35,389 nucleotides of DNA, taken from assembly GCA_015064245.1 (NCBI GenBank), contig SVSQ01000013.1, positions 1 through 35,389 on the forward strand. The letters run 5' to 3'. Each line of letters opens with the position of its first letter. Position 1 is the stretch's first letter. The position numbers and the translations under genes are program-made. Shown in pieces: positions 14,995-22,942 of this stretch. Source of the DNA: Oscillospiraceae bacterium (GTDB taxonomy: Bacteria > Bacillota > Clostridia > Oscillospirales > CAG-272). Under the pieces are notes generated by a model that had not been told where the DNA came from, did no database searches, and saw nothing but the letters and a program-made list of their open reading frames with translations.

Positions 14995-17190
14995 TCAAAG
15001 CTCAATCGTATTTTCTTCGCCAGTGAGAGTTTTTTCTCTTGCGGAGGCTGAAAATAAAAGTACCTGCGTTCCCTCAGATGCAAGTGAGATAAGAAGACTG
15101 AGGATCTTTGAGAGTCTTACGTCGTCGAAATACACCAGACATTCGTCTAAAATAAGCGGAACGGCGCGTCCCTCGGATAGCTTTTTGTGAAGCGCCAGAC
15201 GCAGGCAGAGCCAGGCGAGATCGGCGCTTCCGCCGCTCAGATATTCGTCGCTTACGAGAGCGGAATGCTCTGTGGTACGGTATTTTAAATTAAGGGAAGG
15301 ATCAAGCAGAAGTGAGGAATACCGTCCCTCTGTTACGGAGCAGAAGAGCTTGCCCGATTCGCGGCTGAGATACGGAGATACCGTCTCACGAACGGCGGTC
15401 TCCGCCTCTGCTAAAGCGGAGATAGCGAGGTTTACAGCATCAAAGGTCTCCGTAAGCTCGGAATGGCGCTTCTTTTCCTCTTCGATCTGGCAAAGCGTCT
15501 TTATAGGATCTACGCTGTCGAATCCCGATGAAGCCAGCGATATGCGCAGCGCGTGAAGCTGATCCTCGAGGGCGGAGATAGAGTGCTTTAAGCCGTGTAT
15601 CACGTCCTCGGATACCGAGCGTCTGTCGGTCAGATTCAGCTTCTCCTCCGTAAACGCCGCCGCTCGCTCCTTTTCGACCTCGGAAAAAGCCGAAAGATGG
15701 GCGGAATTCACGTTGAGAGCGTTTCCGATATCGGAAAGCGCTTGATAAAGGGAGGTCTTTTCCTCGGAAAAGGCGGCGTAATCAGCCTTTACCTCTTCCG
15801 CCGAGGTCTTGTTCCAACGTCTTAGCATCGCTTCAAGCTCGTCGTGCTTTTTTGCAAGATGCTCAAGCTCGTCGTTGTAAGCCTTTGAAATAGTGGTGGT
15901 CTCTCTCGCTCTTGAGTTCTCGTACTCCTCGCAGGCGGCGCAGACCTCCTCGCAGGAAAGCCCGTCCGGTGAGAGGGAGCGCAGATACGCCTTGCGTTTT
16001 TTATCAGTCGCATACGCGAAGTAGGCGAAAACGTTTCCCGAAAACAGAGCGACTACCGTAAGCGGAATAAATACGGGAGTGAAGAACATCGCCGCGAAAA
16101 AGCCTACTGTGATAAGATAGCACACGCAGGCAAGTATAAGAAACCGTTTCGTTTTTTGGCTGAAAGCGTTGACGGACGCTCTGATGCCCGCGGTCTTGCC
16201 GAGGGCGAGGAACTGTCGGTATTCCTTGGGGATTCTGGCGTTGCGCTCGTCTTCGCTCTCCAAAAGACGCTTTTTCAGACCGTCGCAGGTCTGCTCCCTG
16301 AGAGATATTTCGGATTCAATGCTCTTTATTTTCGCAACGTACTCGTCGTCCGGACAAAAGCCGAGATGTGTGTTACGCTCGACAAGAACTGAGATCTCGG
16401 AGGAAAGCCTTTCCGCCTCGTTTCTGAGACGCCCGTCCTCCTGAAGATATCCGCGTATCTTTACTGCTTTGGTCTTTTCAAGAGTGGTCTGCGCTCGTAA
16501 AAGCTCGTTTTTCAGCTCAGTAAGATGCTCCTCGGTGTCAACTATCTCCGAGGCTATGCTCTCGCATTTCTTTTTAACGTCGAGAGCGCTCTCGTAATCT
16601 TCTTTAAGCGCGGCTATGCGGTCTTCGGTGTCGTGAATGAGACCGCCTCTGCCTCTTTTGAACTGCAGCTCTTTTCTCAGATCATCCAGCTTTGCGTTGG
16701 CTTTTCTGAGGTTTACCCCTTCGTCGCCGGATATGAGCAGGTTGCTGATAGCGGTGGCAGTTCCTTCATCGGGAGCCGCGCCGCCGCTCTGACTGACGTA
16801 TATGGAACGGCTGTAAAGCTTTTCGGGAATACCGAGAAAATATTCTCCCGGGGTTAATGCGGACTGCTTCCAGTCCTCGAATTCGCTTCCGTCGGGACGG
16901 GTGACAGTTACCTTGCTCTTACCCTTTTCGCCGTCTTTTCTGAAAATGAGATACTCGTCCCCGTTGAACTCTATCTCCAGAGCTCCCGAGGCGCACATGG
17001 TCTTGAAATTGACGTGTCTCTGACGCTCCTTTGAATCGTTGAAGCCGTAAAACACGTATTTTATAAAGGCGCAAAGCGTGCTTTTTCCCGACTCGTTACT
17101 TCCCGTTATGAGATTGAAGCCCTCGGAAAGGGTTACGTTACGCTGCTGCAAAGCGCCGAAATCGTCGATTATTAGGCGTTTGATATACAA
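14995..17190 (-). CDS. SbcC/YhaN-like AAA ATPase with central membrane segments
   Basis: This 731-residue SMC-like ATPase has a Walker A GSNESGKST (30-38), long charged coiled-coil regions (about 190-330 and 400-580), an ABC signature YLSGGSADLAW and a Walker B VPLILDEC. Between the coils lie two hydrophobic stretches (about 348-390) that look like a membrane hairpin, as I recall for B. subtilis YhaN. With the adjacent Mre11-like nuclease it would form a DNA-end processing pair. The start is TTG 17190 (TTG TAT ATC), with AAAGGA nine bases upstream. The GRE gene starts 40 bp downstream, so cotranscription is likely. Confidence 0.88.
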   Translation of the reverse strand: MYIKRLIIDDFGALQQRNVTLSEGFNLITGSNESGKSTLCAFIKYVFYGFNDSKERQRHVNFKTMCASGALEIEFNGDEYLIFRKDGEKGKSKVTVTRPDGSEFEDWKQSALTPGEYFLGIPEKLYSRSIYVSQSGGAAPDEGTATAISNLLISGDEGVNLRKANAKLDDLRKELQFKRGRGGLIHDTEDRIAALKEDYESALDVKKKCESIASEIVDTEEHLTELKNELLRAQTTLEKTKAVKIRGYLQEDGRLRNEAERLSSEISVLVERNTHLGFCPDDEYVAKIKSIESEISLREQTCDGLKKRLLESEDERNARIPKEYRQFLALGKTAGIRASVNAFSQKTKRFLILACVCYLITVGFFAAMFFTPVFIPLTVVALFSGNVFAYFAYATDKKRKAYLRSLSPDGLSCEEVCAACEEYENSRARETTTISKAYNDELEHLAKKHDELEAMLRRWNKTSAEEVKADYAAFSEEKTSLYQALSDIGNALNVNSAHLSAFSEVEKERAAAFTEEKLNLTDRRSVSEDVIHGLKHSISALEDQLHALRISLASSGFDSVDPIKTLCQIEEEKKRHSELTETFDAVNLAISALAEAETAVRETVSPYLSRESGKLFCSVTEGRYSSLLLDPSLNLKYRTTEHSALVSDEYLSGGSADLAWLCLRLALHKKLSEGRAVPLILDECLVYFDDVRLSKILSLLISLASEGTQVLLFSASAREKTLTGEENTIEL

Positions 17191-17220
17191 AACAGAGATT
17201 CCTTTCTGTCGTTTTTCATT

Positions 17221-18354
17221 TTAATCATCTATGGTGACGTCCGATCCGCTCAGCGCCTTCAAGCCAAGGCGGAGCGCGGTCAGCGCACGCTTTCTTACGG
17301 CGGGATCGTCGGAGGAAAGAAGAGAGTGGAGCTTTTTATAAAATTGTCCTTTTACCGAATAATCATTCAGCAGCTCCTTTTCGTCGGGGAAATAAAAGGT
17401 ACTATTCTCTATCTCGGTAACTGCAAGCTCGGAAAGTCTGCTGAGCAGCAGCTTTTCATCAAGCTCGAAGCCAAGGTTCCCCGAAAGCGTAAGACGGGTG
17501 ATATACTCGTATCCTGCTTTGCGGGCGCGATCATCGGAGAGAGACTGCCTGATGACAGCTTCAGCTTGAGTCTGGGAGGACGCGCCTTCAAGCGAGACGC
17601 TTTCCGTCTTATATACCCAGGGGCAGAACGTGACTCGCTCAGCTTTGACGTCCTTTTCTCCGTTTTGCTCCGAAAGGGTGACGAGGATACCGCCCTTTTC
17701 GCCGTATTCGGAAAAGTCACGTCCCGCAATACAACCGCTGTAAGCGTAGCAGGTCGAGCCCTTTTTCATTATGGCGGTCTTGGTGTGGATATGTCCGAGG
17801 GCGATATAGTCGAGACGGCTGTTTTCAATGGATGCGGGTGAGATATAAGCGTAACTGCCGAGAGGGGAGTCGATATCCGAATGAGCGCATAGAACGTTGA
17901 AGCCGCTGCTCTCCGCCGTGAAATCTTCGATCGGATCCTTGGAATATGAGGGAGAGGTGAATGCGTAGCCGTACACGTTGAGAGAGATCTCGGGGAAGAC
18001 CAGACAGGAAAGCTCCTCGTCGGTGAAGATATACACGTTATCGGAGAAACGTGAGACCTTATAAGGCGAGCCGTGACGGTAGGGATCGTGGTTTCCGGGT
18101 GAGATTATGAAACGAATATCGGAATACTCTGCGAAGACGTTCTGCAGAAACGTTACGGTGTCGCTCGTGTAGAATTCGCTGTCAAAGAGGTCGCCGCTTA
18201 TGAGCACCGCCGCGCAGTCCTGCTGACGCGCAAACTTGAGCGCGGAGGAAAAGACCTCGCGTTGAAGCGCGCGGAGGCGTACGGATTTGGTGTAAGACAG
18301 ATTTTTAAAGGGGCTGTCTAGGTGCAGATCTGCGAGATGAAGGAGTTTCAGCAT
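17221..18354 (-). CDS. Mre11/SbcD-like (YhaO-type) metallophosphoesterase exonuclease
   Basis: This 377-residue calcineurin-like phosphoesterase has metal-binding motifs LHLADLHLDSPF (residues 4-15), SGDLFDS, SPGNHDP and GHIHTK, the order seen in SbcD/Mre11 nucleases. It should process DNA ends together with the ATPase encoded 30 bp downstream. The C-terminal 120 residues are the usual helical capping region. ATG 18354 has AGGAG upstream, and a TTGAAA-17-TACAAT promoter lies 36 bases further up. It is the first gene of the run that continues into the GRE. Confidence 0.92.
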   Translation of the reverse strand: MLKLLHLADLHLDSPFKNLSYTKSVRLRALQREVFSSALKFARQQDCAAVLISGDLFDSEFYTSDTVTFLQNVFAEYSDIRFIISPGNHDPYRHGSPYKVSRFSDNVYIFTDEELSCLVFPEISLNVYGYAFTSPSYSKDPIEDFTAESSGFNVLCAHSDIDSPLGSYAYISPASIENSRLDYIALGHIHTKTAIMKKGSTCYAYSGCIAGRDFSEYGEKGGILVTLSEQNGEKDVKAERVTFCPWVYKTESVSLEGASSQTQAEAVIRQSLSDDRARKAGYEYITRLTLSGNLGFELDEKLLLSRLSELAVTEIENSTFYFPDEKELLNDYSVKGQFYKKLHSLLSSDDPAVRKRALTALRLGLKALSGSDVTIDD

Positions 18355-18389
18355 TTTTTGTTCTCCTGAAATAATAATATCCTATTTTA

Positions 18390-18418
18390 ATTGTATAACA
18401 AAACGCGGAAATTTTCAA
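18390..18418 (-). promoter_or_regulatory. Promoter of the YhaO-YhaN run
   Basis: On the minus strand, TTGAAA (18418-18413) and TACAAT (18395-18390) are separated by 17 bases. Confidence 0.82.
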
Positions 18419-18469
18419 TAGGTTATATAATATTTTTGTAAACCAATTGAAAAAAATTCCTGTTAAGTA

Positions 18470-18498
18470 TTGATTTTTTGGTTAATTTATGGTATAAT
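18470..18498 (+). promoter_or_regulatory. Promoter of the cytidylate-kinase-like gene
   Basis: TTGATT (18470-18475) and TATAAT (18493-18498) are separated by 17 bases. It is divergent from the YhaO promoter, and GAAAGGAAGG precedes the ATG. Confidence 0.85.
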
Positions 18499-18578
18499 AG
18501 ATTTAAAGAAATGATATTTTGTGTATATTTTGTCCTTTGCACAGCGATTTTGCAGAAAAATGAAAGGAAGGAACGCCT

Positions 18579-19181
18579 ATGAACCACATTATAACAATCA
18601 GCCGTCAGCACGGAAGCGGCGGAAGAGAGATCGGAGCTCTCGTCGCAAAGAAGCTCAATATCCCGTTTTACGATAACTCTTTGATACAGCTCGCCTCGGA
18701 GGAGAGCGGGTTCAGCGAGGAGCATTTCCGCGATTACGATAAGTATGCAAATAACAGCTTTCTTTATTCTCTGGTAAGAGGATTTCAGTACCACCAGAAC
18801 GCAACGGGAGTCTGGTCGCTGGAGGATAACATTTATTCCACCCAGGCGAAGGTCATCCGCGACATAGCGGACAAAGGACCTTGCGTTATCATCGGCCGCT
18901 GCGCCGACTATCTGCTCTCGGAACGCCCTGAGCTTGTGAAGATATTCATTTACGGCTCTCTCGACGCCCGCGCCGAGCGTGTTTCGAAGGCGGAGGGAAT
19001 CTCCATCGAAGAAGCTATCGAAGTTATCAAGAACACCGATAAGCGCCGTCAGAACTATTATAACTATCACGCCGACATCAAGTGGGGCGTCGCGCAGAAC
19101 TACAATCTCTGTATCGATTCCAGCTTCTGCGGAATCGAAAAATCCGCTCAGATAATCTGCGATTTTCTTGAGCAGGTGTAA
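18579..19181 (+). CDS. Cytidylate kinase-like family protein
   Basis: This 200-residue P-loop protein opens ITISRQHGSGGREIGALVAKKL, a variant P-loop (QHGSGGREIG) typical of the 'cytidylate kinase-like family'. Members are paralogues of Cmk found widely in Clostridia. CVIIGRCADYLL and RAERVSKAEGIS match the family. The natural substrate is not established, and a true housekeeping cmk usually sits elsewhere. It is monocistronic, with its own promoter and terminator. Confidence 0.9.
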   Translation: MNHIITISRQHGSGGREIGALVAKKLNIPFYDNSLIQLASEESGFSEEHFRDYDKYANNSFLYSLVRGFQYHQNATGVWSLEDNIYSTQAKVIRDIADKGPCVIIGRCADYLLSERPELVKIFIYGSLDARAERVSKAEGISIEEAIEVIKNTDKRRQNYYNYHADIKWGVAQNYNLCIDSSFCGIEKSAQIICDFLEQV

Positions 19182-19200
19182 TTAAATAACAAGTAAACTA

Positions 19201-19247
19201 AACCAACCGCCGACTACGATATAAAATAGCCACGCGGTTGGTTTTTT
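19201..19247 (+). terminator. Terminator of the cytidylate-kinase-like gene
   Basis: AACCAACCGC and GCGGTTGGTT form a 10-bp stem around a 23-nt loop, followed by TTTT. Confidence 0.85.
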
Positions 19248-19300
19248 GACCTTAATGGACTAAACGGAAACAAGCTGACTAGATAGAAAGGAGAATTTGA

Positions 19301-19888
19301 ATGAAAAAAAGAATTTTGTTTGTATTATTAACACTTGTTATTGTTGTAAGTGCTTTGAACGGTTGCAATTCAAATGACGATAGCATAATAGAGTATACTC
19401 CTACGACTTGGAGTTTTTATTCGGGCGCAGAAACAATAGATGATCTGATAACTACAGTAAACAAAGCTAATTCAGGGGAAACTATTATTGAGTACGGTGA
19501 TGACGTTACAAGATTTTTAATGTATGAAAATCTTCACGCCGATGGAAGTGAATGTAATGAAATAGAAATATTGATTCCGAAATTAAAAACAGAAGAATAT
19601 AACCTTGCGGGAATATATGTAGTTAGAGATCATTATCAGTACAGATATACCCACAAAGAGCACTCTTCATCTCTTTTCTGTGTCAGCCTTGGTATCAGTA
19701 AGTATAAAAACGATTCAAATTATAAAGTTGAATCTTATTCCGATTATGTAGGAAATATTCAGGATTATACCGTTCAAGCTAATTTTCGTGATGATATGAC
19801 GGATGCAGAGGCGTATATTAATGATGTTTTATCTTTTGAAACACAAGTTGTTAGAGAATGTGAAGTTTGTAGATCCGCAACGAAATGA
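19301..19888 (+). CDS. AT-rich lipoprotein 1, unknown
   Basis: This is a predicted lipoprotein of 195 residues. A basic start (MKKR) and a hydrophobic core end in the lipobox LNGC (Cys22), followed by a polar linker. The mature part has no recognised domain and ends with two cysteines (CEVCRSATK). AAAGGAG precedes the ATG. Its codon choice is visibly richer in A/T than the flanking genes, which suggests recent acquisition. It is followed by a C/G-rich hairpin and then a second lipoprotein of nearly the same size. Confidence 0.8.
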   Translation: MKKRILFVLLTLVIVVSALNGCNSNDDSIIEYTPTTWSFYSGAETIDDLITTVNKANSGETIIEYGDDVTRFLMYENLHADGSECNEIEILIPKLKTEEYNLAGIYVVRDHYQYRYTHKEHSSSLFCVSLGISKYKNDSNYKVESYSDYVGNIQDYTVQANFRDDMTDAEAYINDVLSFETQVVRECEVCRSATK

Positions 19889-19898
19889 TAGTGTTCTC

Positions 19899-19916
19899 CC
19901 CCGCCCACGGGCGGGG
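19899..19916. repeat. C/G-rich hairpin after lipoprotein 1
   Basis: CCCCGCCC-AC-GGGCGGGG is a near-perfect palindrome, flanked by CT on the left and GGAC on the right. It resembles the hairpin at 20540-20557, which follows lipoprotein 2. There is no T-tract, so it is not a standard terminator. Confidence 0.6.
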
Positions 19917-19955
19917 GGACAGACCATTTGATATAAAATGAATAAGGGGGATCTT

Positions 19956-20525
19956 ATGAAAAAAATAATTTCAGTTTTATTGTTATTATCAATTTTTGTT
20001 ATTCCATCATGCAATAATTCATCAAAAAAAGAATTCACGGTTTACGGACATCTTGAACCCGAAAATCGTATCAGTTATCACGAAAATATTCGGGATGCAT
20101 TGGATAAATATAAAGACAACATTTTTACTGTTTCATTAGATCCGGAAAATGAGCTATACGATTCTGTATGGGCAGAAATTTCTCAAGCAGTATTGAACCC
20201 AAAAGAATTTCTTTTGTCATTATCAGAAGATTTTGAAAGTGACATAAAGATTTATGAGGTCATATACATGCAAAATAACGATTTAAGCTCGTATAATCCT
20301 AACTGGGAGACTCGAAGCATTTATTTTGTCACAGATGACGGAGATTTTCTTTATGCAAAGCAAGAGTATGCAGGTGAATTTCTGATTCCTATGGAAGCTT
20401 ACTATGAAAAAAGGGAACAGCTAAACTATGTCGTCAAATATGCATATGGGTCTCCTGCGGAACTTAGATTGCATTCGTATTTTAAAGAATATTTGATCGT
20501 GGATTACGGAAATATAAAAGAATAA
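19956..20525 (+). CDS. AT-rich lipoprotein 2, unknown
   Basis: This is a predicted lipoprotein of 189 residues with MKKIISVLLLLS and the lipobox IPSC. The mature domain has no family I recognise. ATG 19956 is preferred over 19938 because AAGGGGG lies five bases upstream and the signal peptide then starts correctly. Like its neighbour it is A/T-rich and is followed by a C/G-rich hairpin. Length and layout match lipoprotein 1, but I see no clear sequence similarity between the mature parts. Confidence 0.8.
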   Translation: MKKIISVLLLLSIFVIPSCNNSSKKEFTVYGHLEPENRISYHENIRDALDKYKDNIFTVSLDPENELYDSVWAEISQAVLNPKEFLLSLSEDFESDIKIYEVIYMQNNDLSSYNPNWETRSIYFVTDDGDFLYAKQEYAGEFLIPMEAYYEKREQLNYVVKYAYGSPAELRLHSYFKEYLIVDYGNIKE

Positions 20526-20539
20526 CAGCTTACAACTCC

Positions 20540-20557
20540 CCCGCCCTCACGGGCGGG
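20540..20557. repeat. C/G-rich hairpin after lipoprotein 2
   Basis: CCCGCCC-TCAC-GGGCGGG, preceded by CTCC and followed by TGGA, is a near copy of the element at 19899-19916. Confidence 0.6.
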
Positions 20558-20610
20558 TGGAAACAGCCGGCGCACAAGCTGACACCGCGAGGACGCCCAC
20601 AACTAAACAC

Positions 20611-20640
20611 AAAAACGGACAGCCGCAACTGTCCGTTTTT
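20611..20640 (-). terminator. Bidirectional terminator between lipoprotein 2 and the GT2 gene
   Basis: AAAAACGGACAG and CTGTCCGTTTTT form a perfect 12-bp stem with the loop CCGCAA. It has the same stem sequence as the terminator at 10980-11008. Confidence 0.88.
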
Positions 20641-20650
20641 CGTTTAAATT

Positions 20651-21673
20651 TTAATTATACTTCAGTATCTTTTTCGAGATATTATATCCCGCAAGCATTA
20701 TAAATCTGCCGAGTGGACCAGGGAAGGTGAAAAAGTTGATAGTTTTCGTCTTTATAGCCTTGTAGGTCTGAGGAGAGGTCTCCTTCAGATATTTCCACAT
20801 ATCCTTGATCTTTTGGTAGTTTTCCTTCTGCTTCGAAGCCGCAAGGAATACGTAAGCTATTGTATACATCATGGAAAGCTCGTGGAGCATATATTTGTAG
20901 AGCTGTTTATCGCTCTGCTTTATCTTCTCCAGGTCGTGACATTCCGTCATCAGCTTTGCCACGCGTATCTGCTGATCTATACGCTTTATCATGTTTTTCT
21001 TGGTGACGGACTGATCGTCTCTGCCAAGGAAATAATAGTACAGGTCAACGTCAACGTAGAAAATGCTCTTCACAAAGGGGAAGGGATAGTACATATACAG
21101 ATTGTCAACGTAGAAGGTGTGCTTCGGCAACTCCAGACCTATCTCGCGGAGCAGATCCATTCTGTAGATCACAGAGTGCATCATCAGATACTGTGTAACG
21201 CCGAAGGACTTTGTGTCCTTCCACTGACATACCTGAGCGTTGGGGAAGATCTTGTCGTATTTCATCGGGTGGGTGGTGTTGTCTTCCGCGTGGTCGTAGA
21301 CGTAATTTGCAACGTACATATCGACCGTAACGCCCTTTGCCTCGTTTTCGCGGATATAACCCATCATAGTGTTGAGGGCGTCGGGATCGAGGCGGTCGTC
21401 CGAATCCACCACCTTGTAGTACTTTCCTCTTCCGAGACGGACTCCTTGGTTCACTCCCTCGCCGTGACCGCCGTTCTCCTGATGGATAGCGCGGATCTTG
21501 TCGGGGTATTCAGCGGCGTAACGGTCGGCGATCGCGCCCGTGCCGTCCTTAGAGCCGTCGTTTATTATAAGGATTTCGGTGTCATCCCCTGCGCCGAGAA
21601 GCGATTTTATACAGTTTTCCATATACGCTTCGGAATTGTAGCAGGGAATAGCGAAGGTTATCAGTTTTTCCAT
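20651..21673 (-). CDS. Glycosyltransferase family 2
   Basis: This 340-residue GT-A fold transferase has FAIPCYNSEAYMENCIKSLL at the start, IINDGSKDGT for nucleotide-sugar binding, and VVDSDDRLD as the DxD-type metal site. No membrane segment is evident. AAAGGA precedes the ATG. It lies 38 bp downstream of the UDP-galactopyranose mutase gene on the same strand, so it may transfer galactofuranose to a surface glycan. That donor assignment rests on context alone. Confidence 0.88.
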   Translation of the reverse strand: MEKLITFAIPCYNSEAYMENCIKSLLGAGDDTEILIINDGSKDGTGAIADRYAAEYPDKIRAIHQENGGHGEGVNQGVRLGRGKYYKVVDSDDRLDPDALNTMMGYIRENEAKGVTVDMYVANYVYDHAEDNTTHPMKYDKIFPNAQVCQWKDTKSFGVTQYLMMHSVIYRMDLLREIGLELPKHTFYVDNLYMYYPFPFVKSIFYVDVDLYYYFLGRDDQSVTKKNMIKRIDQQIRVAKLMTECHDLEKIKQSDKQLYKYMLHELSMMYTIAYVFLAASKQKENYQKIKDMWKYLKETSPQTYKAIKTKTINFFTFPGPLGRFIMLAGYNISKKILKYN

Positions 21674-21711
21674 TTAACTTTTCCTTTCTGCGCGCAAAAC
21701 GCCGTTTAAGG

Positions 21712-22842
21712 TCATTTCAGAAGCTCCATAGCTCTTTTCACAACAGCGTCCATATTGTAATACTTGTATTCCGCAAGTCTGCCGAGAAGTATCAGACCGT
21801 ATTTTTCCGCTTCCTTGCGATACTTGGCGTAAAGCGCGGCGCTCTCGGGATTTGCAACGGGATAATAGGGGATCTCCCCCTCTTTGCCCTCATACTGACG
21901 GGGATATTCCTTCATAACGGTCGTAACTCCGTCCACCTTCTGCAGCGTCATCTTTTTGAACTCGGAGATTCTGGTGAAGTCCTCGCTTACGGTGTAGTTC
22001 ACCGTCGCCGCAGACTGATAGGAATCAACGTTATGAGTCTCGAAAACGAAGTCCAGAGTTCTGTAAGGAAGCTTGCCGAAGCGGTAACCCATAAGTCTGT
22101 CCAGCTCACCCGTGTAGACCACCTTGGAAGAGGTCTCCTCGCCGCATATATATATCTTGCCGTCCTTCAGTGCGATGGCGTTTTCGCATCCGGTTTTTAC
22201 GGTTATGAGCTCGCTGTCAAGCATACGCCTTGCCATTTCGGTGTAGCCTGCAGTCGGGAGACCTTGATAAACGTCGGTGAAATACCTGTCGTCTCTTGAA
22301 AGACGGACGGGAACTCTCTCCGTAGTCTTCGGATCGATCTCCGAGGGCTTTTTGCCCCATTGCTTCATGGTGTAGTACAGAAATATGTTCTGATATACGT
22401 ATTCTCCCAGCTCCGAAAGCTCTGAGTCTGAGCTCTCGCGGAGCTTCATAACGGAAACGGTATCGGTGCCGAACTCGTCCTTCAGCTTTGCTGTGATGCG
22501 CGCGGCTTTTTCTTTGCCGTACACCTCTTCCAAAGCCGTGAGGTTGAAGGGGACGGGTATCTCGCCCTTTTCCAGCTTCGCTACTACCTTGTGGCTGTAG
22601 CCGTTCCATTCGGTGAATCTTGAAAGGAAGTCGAAAACTTCCTTATGATTGGTATGGAATATATGGGGACCGTACTTGTGGACGAGGACCCCGCTCTCAT
22701 CTTTATGATCGTAAATGCTTCCGCCAATGTGCTGAAGCTTTTCTATCACCAATACGCGCTTTCCTTGGTCAGCAAGAAGTCTTGCCGCGGTCATTCCCGC
22801 AAGACCTGCGCCGATAACGGTGTAATCGTAGTTGATTTTCAA
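21712..22842 (-). CDS. glf: UDP-galactopyranose mutase
   Basis: Glf is an FAD enzyme that converts UDP-galactopyranose to UDP-galactofuranose, the donor for Galf-containing cell-surface polysaccharides. The FAD-binding GAGLAGMTAARLL (about 11-23), the segment HKYGPHIFHTN and the C-terminal RLAEYKYYNMD are diagnostic, and 376 residues is the family length. The usual GGNxYD is GGSIYD here. The only plausible start is TTG 22842, since no in-frame ATG lies nearby; the AAAGGA is rather far upstream (14 bases). It has its own promoter. Confidence 0.95.
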   Translation of the reverse strand: MKINYDYTVIGAGLAGMTAARLLADQGKRVLVIEKLQHIGGSIYDHKDESGVLVHKYGPHIFHTNHKEVFDFLSRFTEWNGYSHKVVAKLEKGEIPVPFNLTALEEVYGKEKAARITAKLKDEFGTDTVSVMKLRESSDSELSELGEYVYQNIFLYYTMKQWGKKPSEIDPKTTERVPVRLSRDDRYFTDVYQGLPTAGYTEMARRMLDSELITVKTGCENAIALKDGKIYICGEETSSKVVYTGELDRLMGYRFGKLPYRTLDFVFETHNVDSYQSAATVNYTVSEDFTRISEFKKMTLQKVDGVTTVMKEYPRQYEGKEGEIPYYPVANPESAALYAKYRKEAEKYGLILLGRLAEYKYYNMDAVVKRAMELLK

Positions 22843-22892
22843 TGGATTGAGATCATTCCTTTCGTAATGGTTTGGGTCGCCCCGTTTTATGT

Positions 22893-22921
22893 ATTATAAC
22901 ACAAAAAGGAAATAAATTCAA
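22893..22921 (-). promoter_or_regulatory. Promoter of the glf-GT2 pair
   Basis: On the minus strand, TTGAAT (22921-22916) and TATAAT (22898-22893) are separated by 17 bases. Confidence 0.82.
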
Positions 22922-22942
22922 GGGCTTTGGCAAAAGATGTGT

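Noticed and set aside
18423-19070. 215-aa minus-strand ORF opposite the cytidylate-kinase-like gene
   Set aside because: Antisense shadow; the plus-strand frame has clear family motifs, promoter and terminator.
20813-21709. 298-aa plus-strand ORF opposite the GT2 gene
   Set aside because: Shadow ORF; Val/His-rich translation typical of antisense to a Tyr/Asp-rich protein.
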